Of a stretch of DNA of 64,000 bases, positions 36,804 through 45,906 are shown one piece after another; within the stretch, counting starts at the first letter, position 1; every line of letters starts with the position of its first letter. Made by a program: the position numbers and the translations under genes. This DNA comes from Phycisphaerae bacterium (GTDB taxonomy: Bacteria > Planctomycetota > Phycisphaerae > Phycisphaerales > UBA1924), in NCBI GenBank assembly GCA_030432255.1, contig JAUIHS010000006.1:124001-188000 (forward strand). Reading direction: 5' to 3'. The notes under the pieces are model-generated. The model did no database searches, was not told the DNA's origin, and saw nothing but the letters and a program-made list of their open reading frames with translations.

Positions 36804-39800
36804 TCACGGTGTCACTGGCTGAACCAGCGCCTGCCCGGCACCGCCGCACTGGGTCCCCCACGCGCCCAGCACGATGTTCAGGTCGTCGAACGTCACCCGG
36901 CAGTCACCGTCGAGGTCGCCGTCATGCTGGCGAGCCTCGAGCTTGTTCCAGTTCGAGAGCACCGTGTTCAGGTCGTCGAAGTTGACCAGCGTGTCGTCAT
37001 TCACATCACCTTCCTTGTACAGCGGCCGCGAATCCAGGCGATTCACCACGCAGTCGCGATCCCAGTCAATCCCGAGACGCAATCCCGATCCGGGTGGCAC
37101 CGCCGTCACCACGAAGGACACGCCCGCCCGAATCATGTCCTCGACCTGACCCAGCGTCAGCATCTCATCCACATCCGTCCGGAAGAGTGGAGTCGCGCCT
37201 CCCTGCGTCATCGTCATTCCCCGCGCTGCTCCGGCAGCACTCCAGCGCACGATCACATCACAACGCGTCGGAAGCAGGTCGTGCTGCGCGATCATCTCGG
37301 TCAGCTTCGCCTGTTGAGATGGATCACTTTCGTCGTCCCAGATGAACTGCTGCCCGACGACCGGCATCACGTTCGTCTGGAACGCGTTCATGAACGCAAT
37401 CATCTCGTCGCCCTGAGCCGCGATGCCCGGAAAGATGGTGTTCAGGAATTCCTGCAGGGGGTGATCCGCAGACTCGCGCTCCTCGCGTGCATCATGCAGC
37501 AGGCCGAACCCCGTGTACAGGTCAGCCTGGAACTTGTCGTTGATGCCGCGGAACTGCGGCACCAGTTGAATCTGGCCATAGAAGGGCATGCCGCCATAGG
37601 CGAAGGCAATGTCGCCGTCTGCACATGCATCATCGAGCGCGCCGTCCGCCTCCAGCGCATGACACACCTGGCACTGGGCCAGGTAATTGACCCGGCCGAT
37701 CAGGGCGCCCGAATCCTTGAACGTATTGTTGCGAGCACGGTACCAGGTCGGCATGTACTCCATGGTGTCGATGAATGCCGTGAACGTGTTCATCTCCTCG
37801 TCCGACAACTCCTCCTCCGCGCCCAGCAGACCGGTGAACGCCGGATTGAAGGCCTGGAAGTCCGGACGATCGCCGCGCCAGTGGAACGGCGCCCGGTTCG
37901 CAAGCCCGCGCAGGGACTGGGTGAACATCGGGCCCTTGATCGGATGATTCTCGACGAACTCGTTCTGATTGCACAGATCGAACGCGCTCAGCGATGTATG
38001 CGGCTTCTCAAGGAAACCCGTTTTGGTCTGGTCACCCAGATCCCATGCCAGCTTGTCCATGTGACCCGACGGATGACACGACGCACACGAATGACCGAAG
38101 TTGTTCGTGAACTGGTTGCTGTACAGGAACTGCCGACCCTCACGCTGAAACGCATACTCAGGGCTCGACAGGCATATGGAATCCACCACCATCAACGCAT
38201 CCGACGATATGTCGAGACGCGTCACCATCTGGTTCACGCGATCCCACGCATACAGGCGCTGCCCGTCCACATCCAGCGCCAGGCTTCGCGGCGACGAGTG
38301 CTCACCCGGCAGGTCCACGCGCCCCAGCACCGTCCCATTCGATGCCAACACGCCAATGCGTCCCACGCCGGATGCCGCCACATACGCCTTCTGCCCGTCG
38401 CCGCTGAAGACCACATCCAGCGGATTCGCGAGCGACATGGCCTGCGCCTCGGGATTCGGAGCGCTCACGTCATCGAAGTTCGCGACCGAAGCATGCAGGT
38501 TCTCGTGCATTGCGACGGGCGATGCCGAATGAAAACCCGTGACCTCGACCATCTCATGCTCAAGGATGTTGCCGCGAAGAACGTTCTCGAGGCGGACCGT
38601 GTTGTTGGGCTGATGATTGGAGATCAGAAGCGTCGAACCATCCGGCGACAGCGCCATGCCCGCAAGCCGCGCACCGATATTGCCGAGGATGCTCGTCACC
38701 TGCATGCTCCCGACGGTGCCCGGCGTCGAGACATCAACGATCACCAGGTCGTGGTCCGTGGTGTCCTTCGCATCATTGATCACCGCGGCGAGCACATCCG
38801 TAGCATTCCGCAGATTGACCGGTGTCCCCGTGACCTGCTCGTAGAGCGTCTCCCAGACGGATTCGAGTTCCGACACCATCGCCGGATCCGGATCACCATT
38901 CGGGAGCGACAGCACGTCCACGATCTGCTGCCACGGGTGGTCCCCCGTCGACGGGTGGCCCGCATCCGTCACGATGCGCTGCACGAGTTCCTGGCCGCCC
39001 AGTCCGCTGAAAGTCACATCCGGCCAGGGCGACAGCTTCGGGCTCGACCACGCCACCTGTGTCGATGTCATGAACAGCGGTACGACCAGGCCGGGATAGA
39101 ACTCGATGATGTCCGGCTCCTCGAAACCGTCGTCCAGTTCAAGGTTGTCCATCTCGAAGACCACCGGGAATCCGGCAACCGTCGTGTTGTTCCCTGAGTC
39201 GTGCGCCGCCACGATCACGGTCTCCGTCGAAGCGTCGTACACTGCGGCACGGGGCGTGAAACAGTCGAGCCATGTGCTCTCCACGATCTGGAGTGCTCCC
39301 GTGTCGATCGACACCAGCGCTCCCTCCTGGGCCAGGTCCGTCGGCGCGCCCGGCTTGGCGTCCAGCACGGCAGGACTTCCCTCGCACACGATGAAGGCAT
39401 GGGAGCCCGATGCGTTGAACAGGATCCGGTTCGGCCGGTCGCCCACTTCGATCACGGCGAGCACGCCGCGCGTGGTCGGATCGATCACCATCACATTGTC
39501 CGACACGTAGTTGGCCACCCACAGGCGCCGTGTTCCCGGTTCCACCGCCAGCGCCGACGGCTCAAGCCCCACTGGGATCTCCCCGACCGGCTTCATCCGG
39601 GTACCGGAGAGATCAATGATGGTCACCGAGGCGTTCGGCGGGTTCACGGCGTACAAACGCTCGGCCGCCGAGTCGAGCGCCAGCGCCTTGTGAATCGGCG
39701 CCTCGAAGTTCACCACCTCACCCTGCACCAGCGGGCCCGGTGGCGCTGCGTCCGGGTCAAAGGGAGGCGCGCCGCCTCGCGGCCCGAATCCCGCCATCGC

Positions 39801-39998
39801 TCGGATCGCCGCTTCGGTGTGGTGCCCGGCTCCCACCGGAATCCGCAGCGCTTCAAGATCCGATTTGCTGATCGGCGCCGGCGGCCCGAAGCCACCCGCA
39901 CCCATGCGACTCGTGATCACGTCCGGTGACGCCGCTGTATGGCTCACGCCTGACAACAACACGCCCGCCGCCAACGCAACTGTTCTGGTCCTCGACAT
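36804..39998 (-). CDS. Secreted dihaem cytochrome/YVTN beta-propeller protein with dockerin-like repeats
   Basis: Exported protein of 1064 aa; ATG 39998 starts the signal peptide (MSRTRTVALAAGVLLSG). The N-terminal half is a beta-propeller of YVTN/lactonase type (ALAVEPGTRRLWVANYVSDNVMVIDPTTRG, split here). The C-terminal half has two haem-binding CxxCH motifs, CASCH (near 38090) and CQVCH (near 37670), with GPMFTQSLRGLANRAPFHWRGDR as in MauG/cytochrome c peroxidase relatives. Two dockerin-like repeats follow (near 36850-37015), then WGTQC and a 13-residue tail. An electron-transfer or oxidase role outside the cytoplasm is likely; the substrate is unknown. Confidence 0.85.
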   Translation of the reverse strand: MSRTRTVALAAGVLLSGVSHTAASPDVITSRMGAGGFGPPAPISKSDLEALRIPVGAGHHTEAAIRAMAGFGPRGGAPPFDPDAAPPGPLVQGEVVNFEAPIHKALALDSAAERLYAVNPPNASVTIIDLSGTRMKPVGEIPVGLEPSALAVEPGTRRLWVANYVSDNVMVIDPTTRGVLAVIEVGDRPNRILFNASGSHAFIVCEGSPAVLDAKPGAPTDLAQEGALVSIDTGALQIVESTWLDCFTPRAAVYDASTETVIVAAHDSGNNTTVAGFPVVFEMDNLELDDGFEEPDIIEFYPGLVVPLFMTSTQVAWSSPKLSPWPDVTFSGLGGQELVQRIVTDAGHPSTGDHPWQQIVDVLSLPNGDPDPAMVSELESVWETLYEQVTGTPVNLRNATDVLAAVINDAKDTTDHDLVIVDVSTPGTVGSMQVTSILGNIGARLAGMALSPDGSTLLISNHQPNNTVRLENVLRGNILEHEMVEVTGFHSASPVAMHENLHASVANFDDVSAPNPEAQAMSLANPLDVVFSGDGQKAYVAASGVGRIGVLASNGTVLGRVDLPGEHSSPRSLALDVDGQRLYAWDRVNQMVTRLDISSDALMVVDSICLSSPEYAFQREGRQFLYSNQFTNNFGHSCASCHPSGHMDKLAWDLGDQTKTGFLEKPHTSLSAFDLCNQNEFVENHPIKGPMFTQSLRGLANRAPFHWRGDRPDFQAFNPAFTGLLGAEEELSDEEMNTFTAFIDTMEYMPTWYRARNNTFKDSGALIGRVNYLAQCQVCHALEADGALDDACADGDIAFAYGGMPFYGQIQLVPQFRGINDKFQADLYTGFGLLHDAREERESADHPLQEFLNTIFPGIAAQGDEMIAFMNAFQTNVMPVVGQQFIWDDESDPSQQAKLTEMIAQHDLLPTRCDVIVRWSAAGAARGMTMTQGGATPLFRTDVDEMLTLGQVEDMIRAGVSFVVTAVPPGSGLRLGIDWDRDCVVNRLDSRPLYKEGDVNDDTLVNFDDLNTVLSNWNKLEARQHDGDLDGDCRVTFDDLNIVLGAWGTQCGGAGQALVQPVTP

Positions 39999-40346
39999 CG
40001 TGTGGGTCTCCTCTGGGGATTCCGGAATGTGAATCCACGCACCGGGAGTGCAACGAGCGTTCCACCTGTCTGGAATTCCGAACTCCACGTGCCGAAGCCG
40101 CGGGCCTGATCGCAGATTGCCGAAGTTTGCGCAACATCAGACCCGGTTCAGTCCTCCCGAAAGGACCCCGCTCCGGTTCGCCACCCCTGGTGAAAATTCC
40201 TGCCACCAGCGCTGTGGGAAATATTGGCCTGCTCCAATCCGTCATATTCGGGTTGTGTCTCCCCCTCCCCCCTCGTACTCTTGAAGTCTGATGGTGAGCG
40301 CGGCCGGGAGCGCATGATGAGGGGACGTGGGAGAGACGGAGGAAGT
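39999..40346. other. Intergenic region, divergent promoters
   Basis: About 350 bases between the divergent cytochrome and prepilin genes. No credible gene. A 10-bp palindrome ATTCCGGAAT is at 40019-40028 in the leader of the minus-strand gene. A TTGGCC...TATTCG pair near 40225-40250 has poor spacing; I do not call a promoter. Confidence 0.35.
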
Positions 40347-41186
40347 GTGAGATACGGGTCCCAGGCGCAGCGCATGCACCTCAGACGATCAACCGGCCTG
40401 CCCGACAGCAGTCACGACTCGCCGTCTCGCTCCGCCTTCACGCTCATCGAACTCATCGTCACCATTGCCATCATCGGTGTCCTCGTCAGCCTGCTCATTC
40501 CCTCCATCCGGGGTGCCACGGAGGCCGCGCGCAGCAACGAGTGCCGCATGAACCTGCGAGTCATTGCCAGCGACTTCATGCTCTTCGCCGATGACATGCT
40601 CAATGCGGGTCGGGGCAACGACCCGGATGTCCTCGGCTCCGACAATCGGTTCCTCTTTTCGACCTTCATCGAATCCGAGTACTCGATGGATGAGTTCTGG
40701 CCCGACGACGCACAAGGCGTCTTCCGCGAACTCCCGCGTTCGGGGCAGCATCAGTACCTGCAGTGCCCGTCCGCCCGCAACGCCACGCCCCTCCGTATCT
40801 TCAAGGCCAAGCCCTGCTATCTCGACGGCTTTGACCCCGCCACCTCGATCTCCTACGGCTTCAACTTCCGACTCTATCGACGCGATGCCAGCCTTTTCGG
40901 CGCCGCGGGCATTCCCATCCTCAATATGCGCCTGCTGTCCGAGCCCAACGTCCCGCTCGTCTGGGACGTTCATTGGGAAGCCGAACAACTCACCGGCATC
41001 CGAGACGGTGTCTTCTCCGCGCCCGGACTCGGCAGCACAGGACCCTACCTCAGCAACGATCAGCGCTGGAATCCCGCACGCCGCCACAACGGCTCCATGA
41101 ACGTCGGATTCATCGACGGCCATGTCGAGTCCACCAGTGCACCACTCTCCGAACCCAACTGGCGCTGGGACTTTGTGCCGCGTTGA
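40347..41186 (+). CDS. Prepilin-type (type II secretion/type IV pilin-like) protein
   Basis: 279-aa protein with an N-terminal cleavage/methylation motif [22 protein letters not shown], processed before the Phe by a prepilin peptidase. The long leader and the C-terminal [17 protein letters not shown] are typical of the many planctomycete prepilin-like proteins. GTG 40347 has GGAGG 4 bases upstream; an ATG at 40374 lacks such a site. It may form part of a pseudopilus or be a surface protein. A histidine kinase gene follows 18 bases later on the same strand. Confidence 0.8.
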   Translation: MRYGSQAQRMHLRRSTGLPDSSHDSPSRSAFTLIELIVTIAIIGVLVSLLIPSIRGATEAARSNECRMNLRVIASDFMLFADDMLNAGRGNDPDVLGSDNRFLFSTFIESEYSMDEFWPDDAQGVFRELPRSGQHQYLQCPSARNATPLRIFKAKPCYLDGFDPATSISYGFNFRLYRRDASLFGAAGIPILNMRLLSEPNVPLVWDVHWEAEQLTGIRDGVFSAPGLGSTGPYLSNDQRWNPARRHNGSMNVGFIDGHVESTSAPLSEPNWRWDFVPR

Positions 41187-41204
41187 CACCGGCTCCGTAC
41201 CCCG

Positions 41205-42722
41205 ATGACACTCCGACTCAAGTTCCTGGTCCTGATCAGCCTCGTCACGCTCTCAGTGCTCGTCAGCGCCGTCACCGCCATCTGGGCCGCATCACTCCAG
41301 CGTGCTGCCGCGGAGAATGTCCTGAACCTCCCCGTCATCCTCGAGGAACTCGGCCGACTCCGGCGCAGCACCGATGCCCTCCACGCCCTCCTGCCATCCG
41401 CCCCTTCGGACGACACCATTTCTCGCGACAGCACGCACAGAGACACACAGCATGTCAGTGCCGCCATCATCGAAGCACACGGCGCCCTCGAGGGCTCACC
41501 CGGCTTCGACTCGTGGGCCGGAGTCGGCGCTTCGACATCACTCCGTCAAGCCGTTCGCGATTGCAGTTCCGGCGTCCAGTCATGGATGCGGTCCGGAGAA
41601 CTCGCCAGCGCCGCAGAACTTCGTGAACACTGTGAATCAATCACCGGACTCGTCAACTACTGCGAACGGCAGGTCCTCAGTCATGCCGCTGCCCAGATCG
41701 AGGACAACCAGCGCCTCCGCCAGCGCACCCTGCAGGCCAACTACTTCGCCATCCTCGGTGCACTGCTCATGAGCGCACTCGCCTACATCCTTCTGCATCG
41801 CTGGGTCATCAGCCCCGTCGCTGCCCTGCGCACCGCCGCCGGACACATCGCGAAAGGGGACTATGAACATCGCATCCCCGTCACCGGCCGCGATGAATTC
41901 GCACGGCTCAACGCCGAAGTCAATCACATGGCCGGCATGATCGTCGCCATGCAGCGAGAACGCATCGAGCAGGAGCGCTTCGCCGCCATCGGACAGATGG
42001 TCCGCAGGCTCGCGCACAACCTCCGCAACCCGCTCTCCGGTATCAGGGGACTCGCCGAACTCACACGCAATGAACTCGACCACGAATCACCCCTCCGCGA
42101 AAACCAGCAACGCATCGTCACCTCAGTCGACAAGTTCGAACAATGGCTCGCCGAACTCCTTGATGCCACCTCGCCACTCCAGCTTCGACCCGGACGCATC
42201 GACCCCACAGCCTGGCTCCGCGGACTCGTCGATGCCCACCGTCCCATGGCGCTCACTCGCGGCGTCAACCTTGAGATCAACCTCGATGACGCCCCCGCCT
42301 CCGTCCTCTGCGATGAACGTCACCTCGGGCACGCCATCATCGCCATCCTCTCCAACGGCATCGAGGCCTGTCCCAAGGATGGTTCCGTACATCTGAAGGC
42401 CGAGAACGGTCCGGAAACCAACCAGTGGACCATCCGCATCACCGACGACGGCGACGGCGTACCGCCGGAGTTGATCACCCGCATTTTCGCGGCACACTTC
42501 ACCACGAAGTCCACCGGAAACGGCATAGGTCTTGCAGTAGCTCAACAGATCGTCCGGGCACACAACGGGCGCATTCATGTCGACGGCGGCATATCCTCTG
42601 AAAACGGGGTCGCATCCGCCCACTCCGGCCGCGGCGCCAACTTCGAGGTCATCCTGCCACTCGACGCTGGCGCACCGCTCCCGGAAGAGAACACCCGGTC
42701 TGAGAAGCTGGAGAATGTGTAG
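41205..42722 (+). CDS. Membrane sensor histidine kinase with HAMP domain
   Basis: 505-aa kinase of two-component type. One helix at 5-30, an extracytoplasmic sensing region (about 30-178), a second helix (about 180-205), a HAMP domain (205-255), the dimerisation box with His271 (RLAHNLRNPLSG), and the ATPase domain with N box (AIIAILSNGIEAC) and G boxes (DDGDGVPPELI, TGNGIGLAVAQQIV). It would phosphorylate the NtrC-type regulator encoded next; the two genes share one base (TAGTG), showing coupling. The signal sensed is unknown. Confidence 0.92.
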   Translation: MTLRLKFLVLISLVTLSVLVSAVTAIWAASLQRAAAENVLNLPVILEELGRLRRSTDALHALLPSAPSDDTISRDSTHRDTQHVSAAIIEAHGALEGSPGFDSWAGVGASTSLRQAVRDCSSGVQSWMRSGELASAAELREHCESITGLVNYCERQVLSHAAAQIEDNQRLRQRTLQANYFAILGALLMSALAYILLHRWVISPVAALRTAAGHIAKGDYEHRIPVTGRDEFARLNAEVNHMAGMIVAMQRERIEQERFAAIGQMVRRLAHNLRNPLSGIRGLAELTRNELDHESPLRENQQRIVTSVDKFEQWLAELLDATSPLQLRPGRIDPTAWLRGLVDAHRPMALTRGVNLEINLDDAPASVLCDERHLGHAIIAILSNGIEACPKDGSVHLKAENGPETNQWTIRITDDGDGVPPELITRIFAAHFTTKSTGNGIGLAVAQQIVRAHNGRIHVDGGISSENGVASAHSGRGANFEVILPLDAGAPLPEENTRSEKLENV

Positions 42723-44200
42723 TGGCAAAAATTTTGATCATCGAGGATGAAGAAAACCTCCGTTTCTCCATCTGCCAGAGCCTGCGGAAGGCGGAGCACG
42801 AGGTCAGCGAGTGCTCATCAGCGGACGAAGCCTGGGATCTGACGCGCGACATCGAGTTCGACACCATCCTCAGCGACGTCAATCTCGACGGCTCGCGCAC
42901 CGGCATCGACCTCATGCGCCGACTGCGCGAAGACGGATTCGAGGGTGCTTTCCTCATCATCACCGCTTACGGGTCGGTCGAGAAGGCGGTCGAGGCGATG
43001 AAACTCGGCGCCGACGACTACCTTCAGAAGCCCATCGGTCTTGAAGAACTCGGCATCGTGGTCGAGCGCACCCTTGAGAACCGCCGCGTCCGTGCCCGCC
43101 TGAAGCTCTACGAGCGCATGGAGCGCACGCGTCATGACACCCAGACCGTGATCGGTGAGGACGAAGCGTGGTGCCGCACGCTCCACATGGCCGAACGCCT
43201 TGCCGCCCTTCCCCTCCCCGCCCCGGGTCGCCAGGATCCGGCGGGTGTCAGCATCCCCACAATTCTCCTGCTCGCCGAGACCGGCGCCGGCAAGGGTGTC
43301 TTCGCGCGGCGTATCCACGCCCATGCCACGGAACTGACGGGCGACGCCTCCGCACCCTTCGTTCATGTCAACTGTTCGGCGCTTCCCGCTTCACTCGTGG
43401 AAAGCGAACTCTTCGGCCACGAACGCGGCGCATTCACCGATGCAAAGGCCGCACGCTCCGGCCTCTTCGAGATGGCCGAGGGCGGCACGATCTTCCTCGA
43501 CGAAATCGGTGACATGGCCCTGGACCTGCAAGCGAAACTCCTGCTCATCGTCGAGCAGGGTACGTTCCGGCGCGTCGGCGGTACGCGCGATCGCACCGTG
43601 CGTACCCGCGTCATCGCCGCGACCAACCAGGACCTTGAGACCCGCGTGGAGGCCGGCGAGTTCCGGCGCGATCTCTACTACCGCCTCAACGCCTTCACGC
43701 TCAGAATTCCCCCGCTTCGCGAGCGCACCGACGATATCATGCTGATTGCGGAGGCCATGCGCGAACGCTTCTGCAGGGAGTACCGACGGTCAGGGATGAC
43801 ATTCTCCATACAGGCCGCCGCCGCGATGAAACACCACCCGTGGCCCGGCAATGTCCGTGAACTCATCAACGCCGTCCAGCGAGCCGTCATGCTCAGTGAG
43901 AAGAACGAAATCTCACCCACCGACCTCGGCCTCAACGCGCAGGCCACCCGCAAAGTCACGTCACCCGCGGCAGCCCATACCAACGGCTCAACGGCAACCG
44001 GCCCCATCACCTTCGACTTCGACAACAACTCCTACAGCGCCGAAGAAGTCGAACGCGAACTCATCGTTCAGGCTCTCCAGCGCGTCAAGGGCAACGTCTC
44101 CAAGGCCGCCAAACTCATCGGCATGAACCGGAGCAGCCTGCGCTATCGCATCGAACGCGGCGGACTCGAAGACTACGTCAAGGAGATGGCCCGGCAATGA
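42722..44200 (+). CDS. NtrC-family sigma-54 response regulator with GAFTDA variant
   Basis: 492-aa transcription activator, starting at GTG 42722. Receiver domain 1-120 (acidic pocket E8/D9, phosphorylated Asp52, Lys103). AAA+ domain about 145-400: Walker A AETGAGKG (185-192), Walker B IFLDEIGD, and the sigma-54 contact loop GAFTDA (236-241) instead of GAFTGA. A Fis-type DNA-binding domain ends the protein (VSKAAKLIGMNRSSLRYRIE). Other AAA+ landmarks (ESELFGHE, HPWPGNVREL) are intact. The stop overlaps the next start (ATGA). Activity with sigma-54 may be altered by the Asp. No sigma-54 promoter was found nearby. Confidence 0.92.
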   Translation: MAKILIIEDEENLRFSICQSLRKAEHEVSECSSADEAWDLTRDIEFDTILSDVNLDGSRTGIDLMRRLREDGFEGAFLIITAYGSVEKAVEAMKLGADDYLQKPIGLEELGIVVERTLENRRVRARLKLYERMERTRHDTQTVIGEDEAWCRTLHMAERLAALPLPAPGRQDPAGVSIPTILLLAETGAGKGVFARRIHAHATELTGDASAPFVHVNCSALPASLVESELFGHERGAFTDAKAARSGLFEMAEGGTIFLDEIGDMALDLQAKLLLIVEQGTFRRVGGTRDRTVRTRVIAATNQDLETRVEAGEFRRDLYYRLNAFTLRIPPLRERTDDIMLIAEAMRERFCREYRRSGMTFSIQAAAAMKHHPWPGNVRELINAVQRAVMLSEKNEISPTDLGLNAQATRKVTSPAAAHTNGSTATGPITFDFDNNSYSAEEVERELIVQALQRVKGNVSKAAKLIGMNRSSLRYRIERGGLEDYVKEMARQ

Positions 44201-45780
44201 TCGCATCGGCCCTCGCCATCTCGGCCGCCCTCATCGGGCAGACCTACCAGCCGGGCGGCGGCTTCGATATCGGTGACCCCGACATCATGCCCGGGACACC
44301 GGTCGAGGTCGGTCAGGCGCTCGGCATCCAGTCCGCCTTTCCGCTCGAAGCCAACGATGCGGTCATCAGGCGCACCGACCCCGTCGGTACTCCCAATCCC
44401 ATCCCGCCCGCGCGAAACCTCCCCGACCTGCGCGGCCTGCGTGTCATCGGATGGTCACCTGAGAATCCGGACACCGATCTCTACACCGGATCCACCTCCG
44501 ACTTCGACGGCACCGCGGCGGAGTTCGTCCGCATCGATCTCACATTCAACGGACTCCTCAACCCGCCCGGCACGCTCGGCGTCAACGGTCATCCCTTCGA
44601 ACCCCTCGAGTGGGGTGATCACCCTGTCTACGGCTACCTCGAAATCGACATCGACAACGACCACGACACCGGTGGCGACATCGGCGGCGGTGCCGAGTTG
44701 AAGTACCTCGCCAACGTCGCGCGCTTCGGCAACCTGCCCCCCCTTCCGCTCGCCAACAAGGCCGCTGTCAGCGGGTACGACCATGATCTGAACTTCGCCA
44801 CCATGCCCCACTTCGAGCGCAGCGGCGCCGACTGGGAAGTCACGTTCTGCGGCTGCAACATTCTGACCAAGACGAGCGAACCCACCGGAGATGGCGACGA
44901 CGTCTTCGAGGAAGGCGAAGTCTGGATCCTCACCGGCCGCGTCTTCCAGCGCACCGGGGGCTACGCGCAGGGTTCACTGGCCACCGGAGGTTCCGGCCCG
45001 GGCCTGTACGACCCTGAAGTCGAGGTGCGCTTCTACCACTACAACCCCAACGGCACCGCCAACGACCGCACGCTCATCACCATCGTCTATCCCATGACCA
45101 TGGCTGGCGCGGCGCTCATGGCCAACGAAACGGCTCAGGCCGCGAACGCCAACGTCGCCGATCACAACAGCATCGAGGAATCACTCGTCGACATCATTGC
45201 CGGCGCCGACTCCGGACAACTCTTCGGCGAAAACGCCACGCTCCAGAACGGCTGGGCCGGGCAGTCCCCCAATGCCGGCCTCGATACCGACAACTGGCGC
45301 TGCACCGCCATCTTCGGAACCAGCTACCCCGACACCCGCCCCTACTTCTTCGCCTGGACCGATGTCGCATTCCAGACCTACGGAGATCTCGACGGAGACG
45401 AGATGACCGACCTCGTTGATCGCGGCATCATCCAGGCCCGCATCGATGAAGTGGACGGCACCGGCCGCGACGCCGACGGCGTCGTCGACGGCACGGTCAC
45501 AGTCGTGAACTTCGGCCCCAACTTCTTCCTCGAAGACATCAACGGCGACGGCCTCATCGACGGCGCAGACCGCGACGACCCCATGTACGACCCGCCCACC
45601 TACCCCGGCGACGTCAACAACGACGGCGTGGTCGACTTCACCGACCTCAACGCCATCCTCGCCAACTGGGGCAACTCCAACGACGTCACCCACGACGACG
45701 GCGACCTCGACAACAACGGCGTCGTCGACTTCAGCGACCTCAACGAAGTCCTCGCCAACTGGGGCGTCACCTACCCATGA
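44197..45780 (+). CDS. Secreted protein with dockerin-like repeats, unknown function
   Basis: 527-aa exported protein; a short signal peptide (MIASALAISAALIGQ) begins at ATG 44197, overlapping the regulator's stop by 4 bases. The mature part contains Asp/Gly-rich beta segments (YGYLEIDIDNDHDTGGDIGG, a YFAWTDVAFQTYGDLDGDEM segment) resembling extracellular Ca-binding domains. The C terminus has two dockerin-like repeats, GDVNNDGVVDFTDLNAILANWG and GDLDNNGVVDFSDLNEVLANWG (split here; 45606-45768), ending VTYP with no Cys. No enzyme motif was seen. Its link to the two-component pair is only positional. Confidence 0.75.
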   Translation: MIASALAISAALIGQTYQPGGGFDIGDPDIMPGTPVEVGQALGIQSAFPLEANDAVIRRTDPVGTPNPIPPARNLPDLRGLRVIGWSPENPDTDLYTGSTSDFDGTAAEFVRIDLTFNGLLNPPGTLGVNGHPFEPLEWGDHPVYGYLEIDIDNDHDTGGDIGGGAELKYLANVARFGNLPPLPLANKAAVSGYDHDLNFATMPHFERSGADWEVTFCGCNILTKTSEPTGDGDDVFEEGEVWILTGRVFQRTGGYAQGSLATGGSGPGLYDPEVEVRFYHYNPNGTANDRTLITIVYPMTMAGAALMANETAQAANANVADHNSIEESLVDIIAGADSGQLFGENATLQNGWAGQSPNAGLDTDNWRCTAIFGTSYPDTRPYFFAWTDVAFQTYGDLDGDEMTDLVDRGIIQARIDEVDGTGRDADGVVDGTVTVVNFGPNFFLEDINGDGLIDGADRDDPMYDPPTYPGDVNNDGVVDFTDLNAILANWGNSNDVTHDDGDLDNNGVVDFSDLNEVLANWGVTYP

Positions 45781-45793
45781 TCAGGTGCCACTT

Positions 45794-45812
45794 CTCTCCG
45801 AGCAGTGGAGAG
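45794..45812 (+). terminator. Hairpin after the dockerin-tagged gene
   Basis: CTCTCC (45794-45799) and GGAGAG (45807-45812) form a 6-bp stem with a 7-base loop 14 bases past the stop at 45780. No strong T-run follows, so termination is only possible. Confidence 0.4.
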
Positions 45813-45821
45813 GTTGTGAAC

Positions 45822-45880
45822 TTGAAGCTTGGCACAAGCGAACCAAGACCCACCCAGGGCCCAGAACCTACAAGCTTCAA
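45822..45880. repeat. 10-bp inverted repeat in convergent intergenic region
   Basis: TTGAAGCTTG (45822-45831) and CAAGCTTCAA (45871-45880) are perfect inverted copies 39 bases apart between two convergent genes. Confidence 0.5.
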
Positions 45881-45890
45881 CCCAACACCT

Positions 45891-45905
45891 CGCGGCAAAG
45901 CCGCG
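45891..45905 (-). terminator. Short hairpin after the GH57-like gene
   Basis: CGCGGC and GCCGCG form a 6-bp stem with a 3-base loop, directly past the stop codon at 45907 on the minus strand. No U-run; weak terminator candidate. Confidence 0.4.
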
Positions 45906-45906
45906 C

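Noticed and set aside
36924-39197. Long plus-strand open frame (about 757 codons) opposite the cytochrome/propeller gene
   Set aside because: It has no hydrophobic pattern or known motif and is rich in Arg, His and Gln, as expected from the antisense of a high-GC gene; the minus-strand gene has a signal peptide, haem motifs and dockerin-like repeats.
40190-40346. Sigma-54 promoter for the kinase/regulator cluster
   Set aside because: No GG-N10-GC pair in a TGGCAC-N5-TTGC context was seen here or at other promoters.
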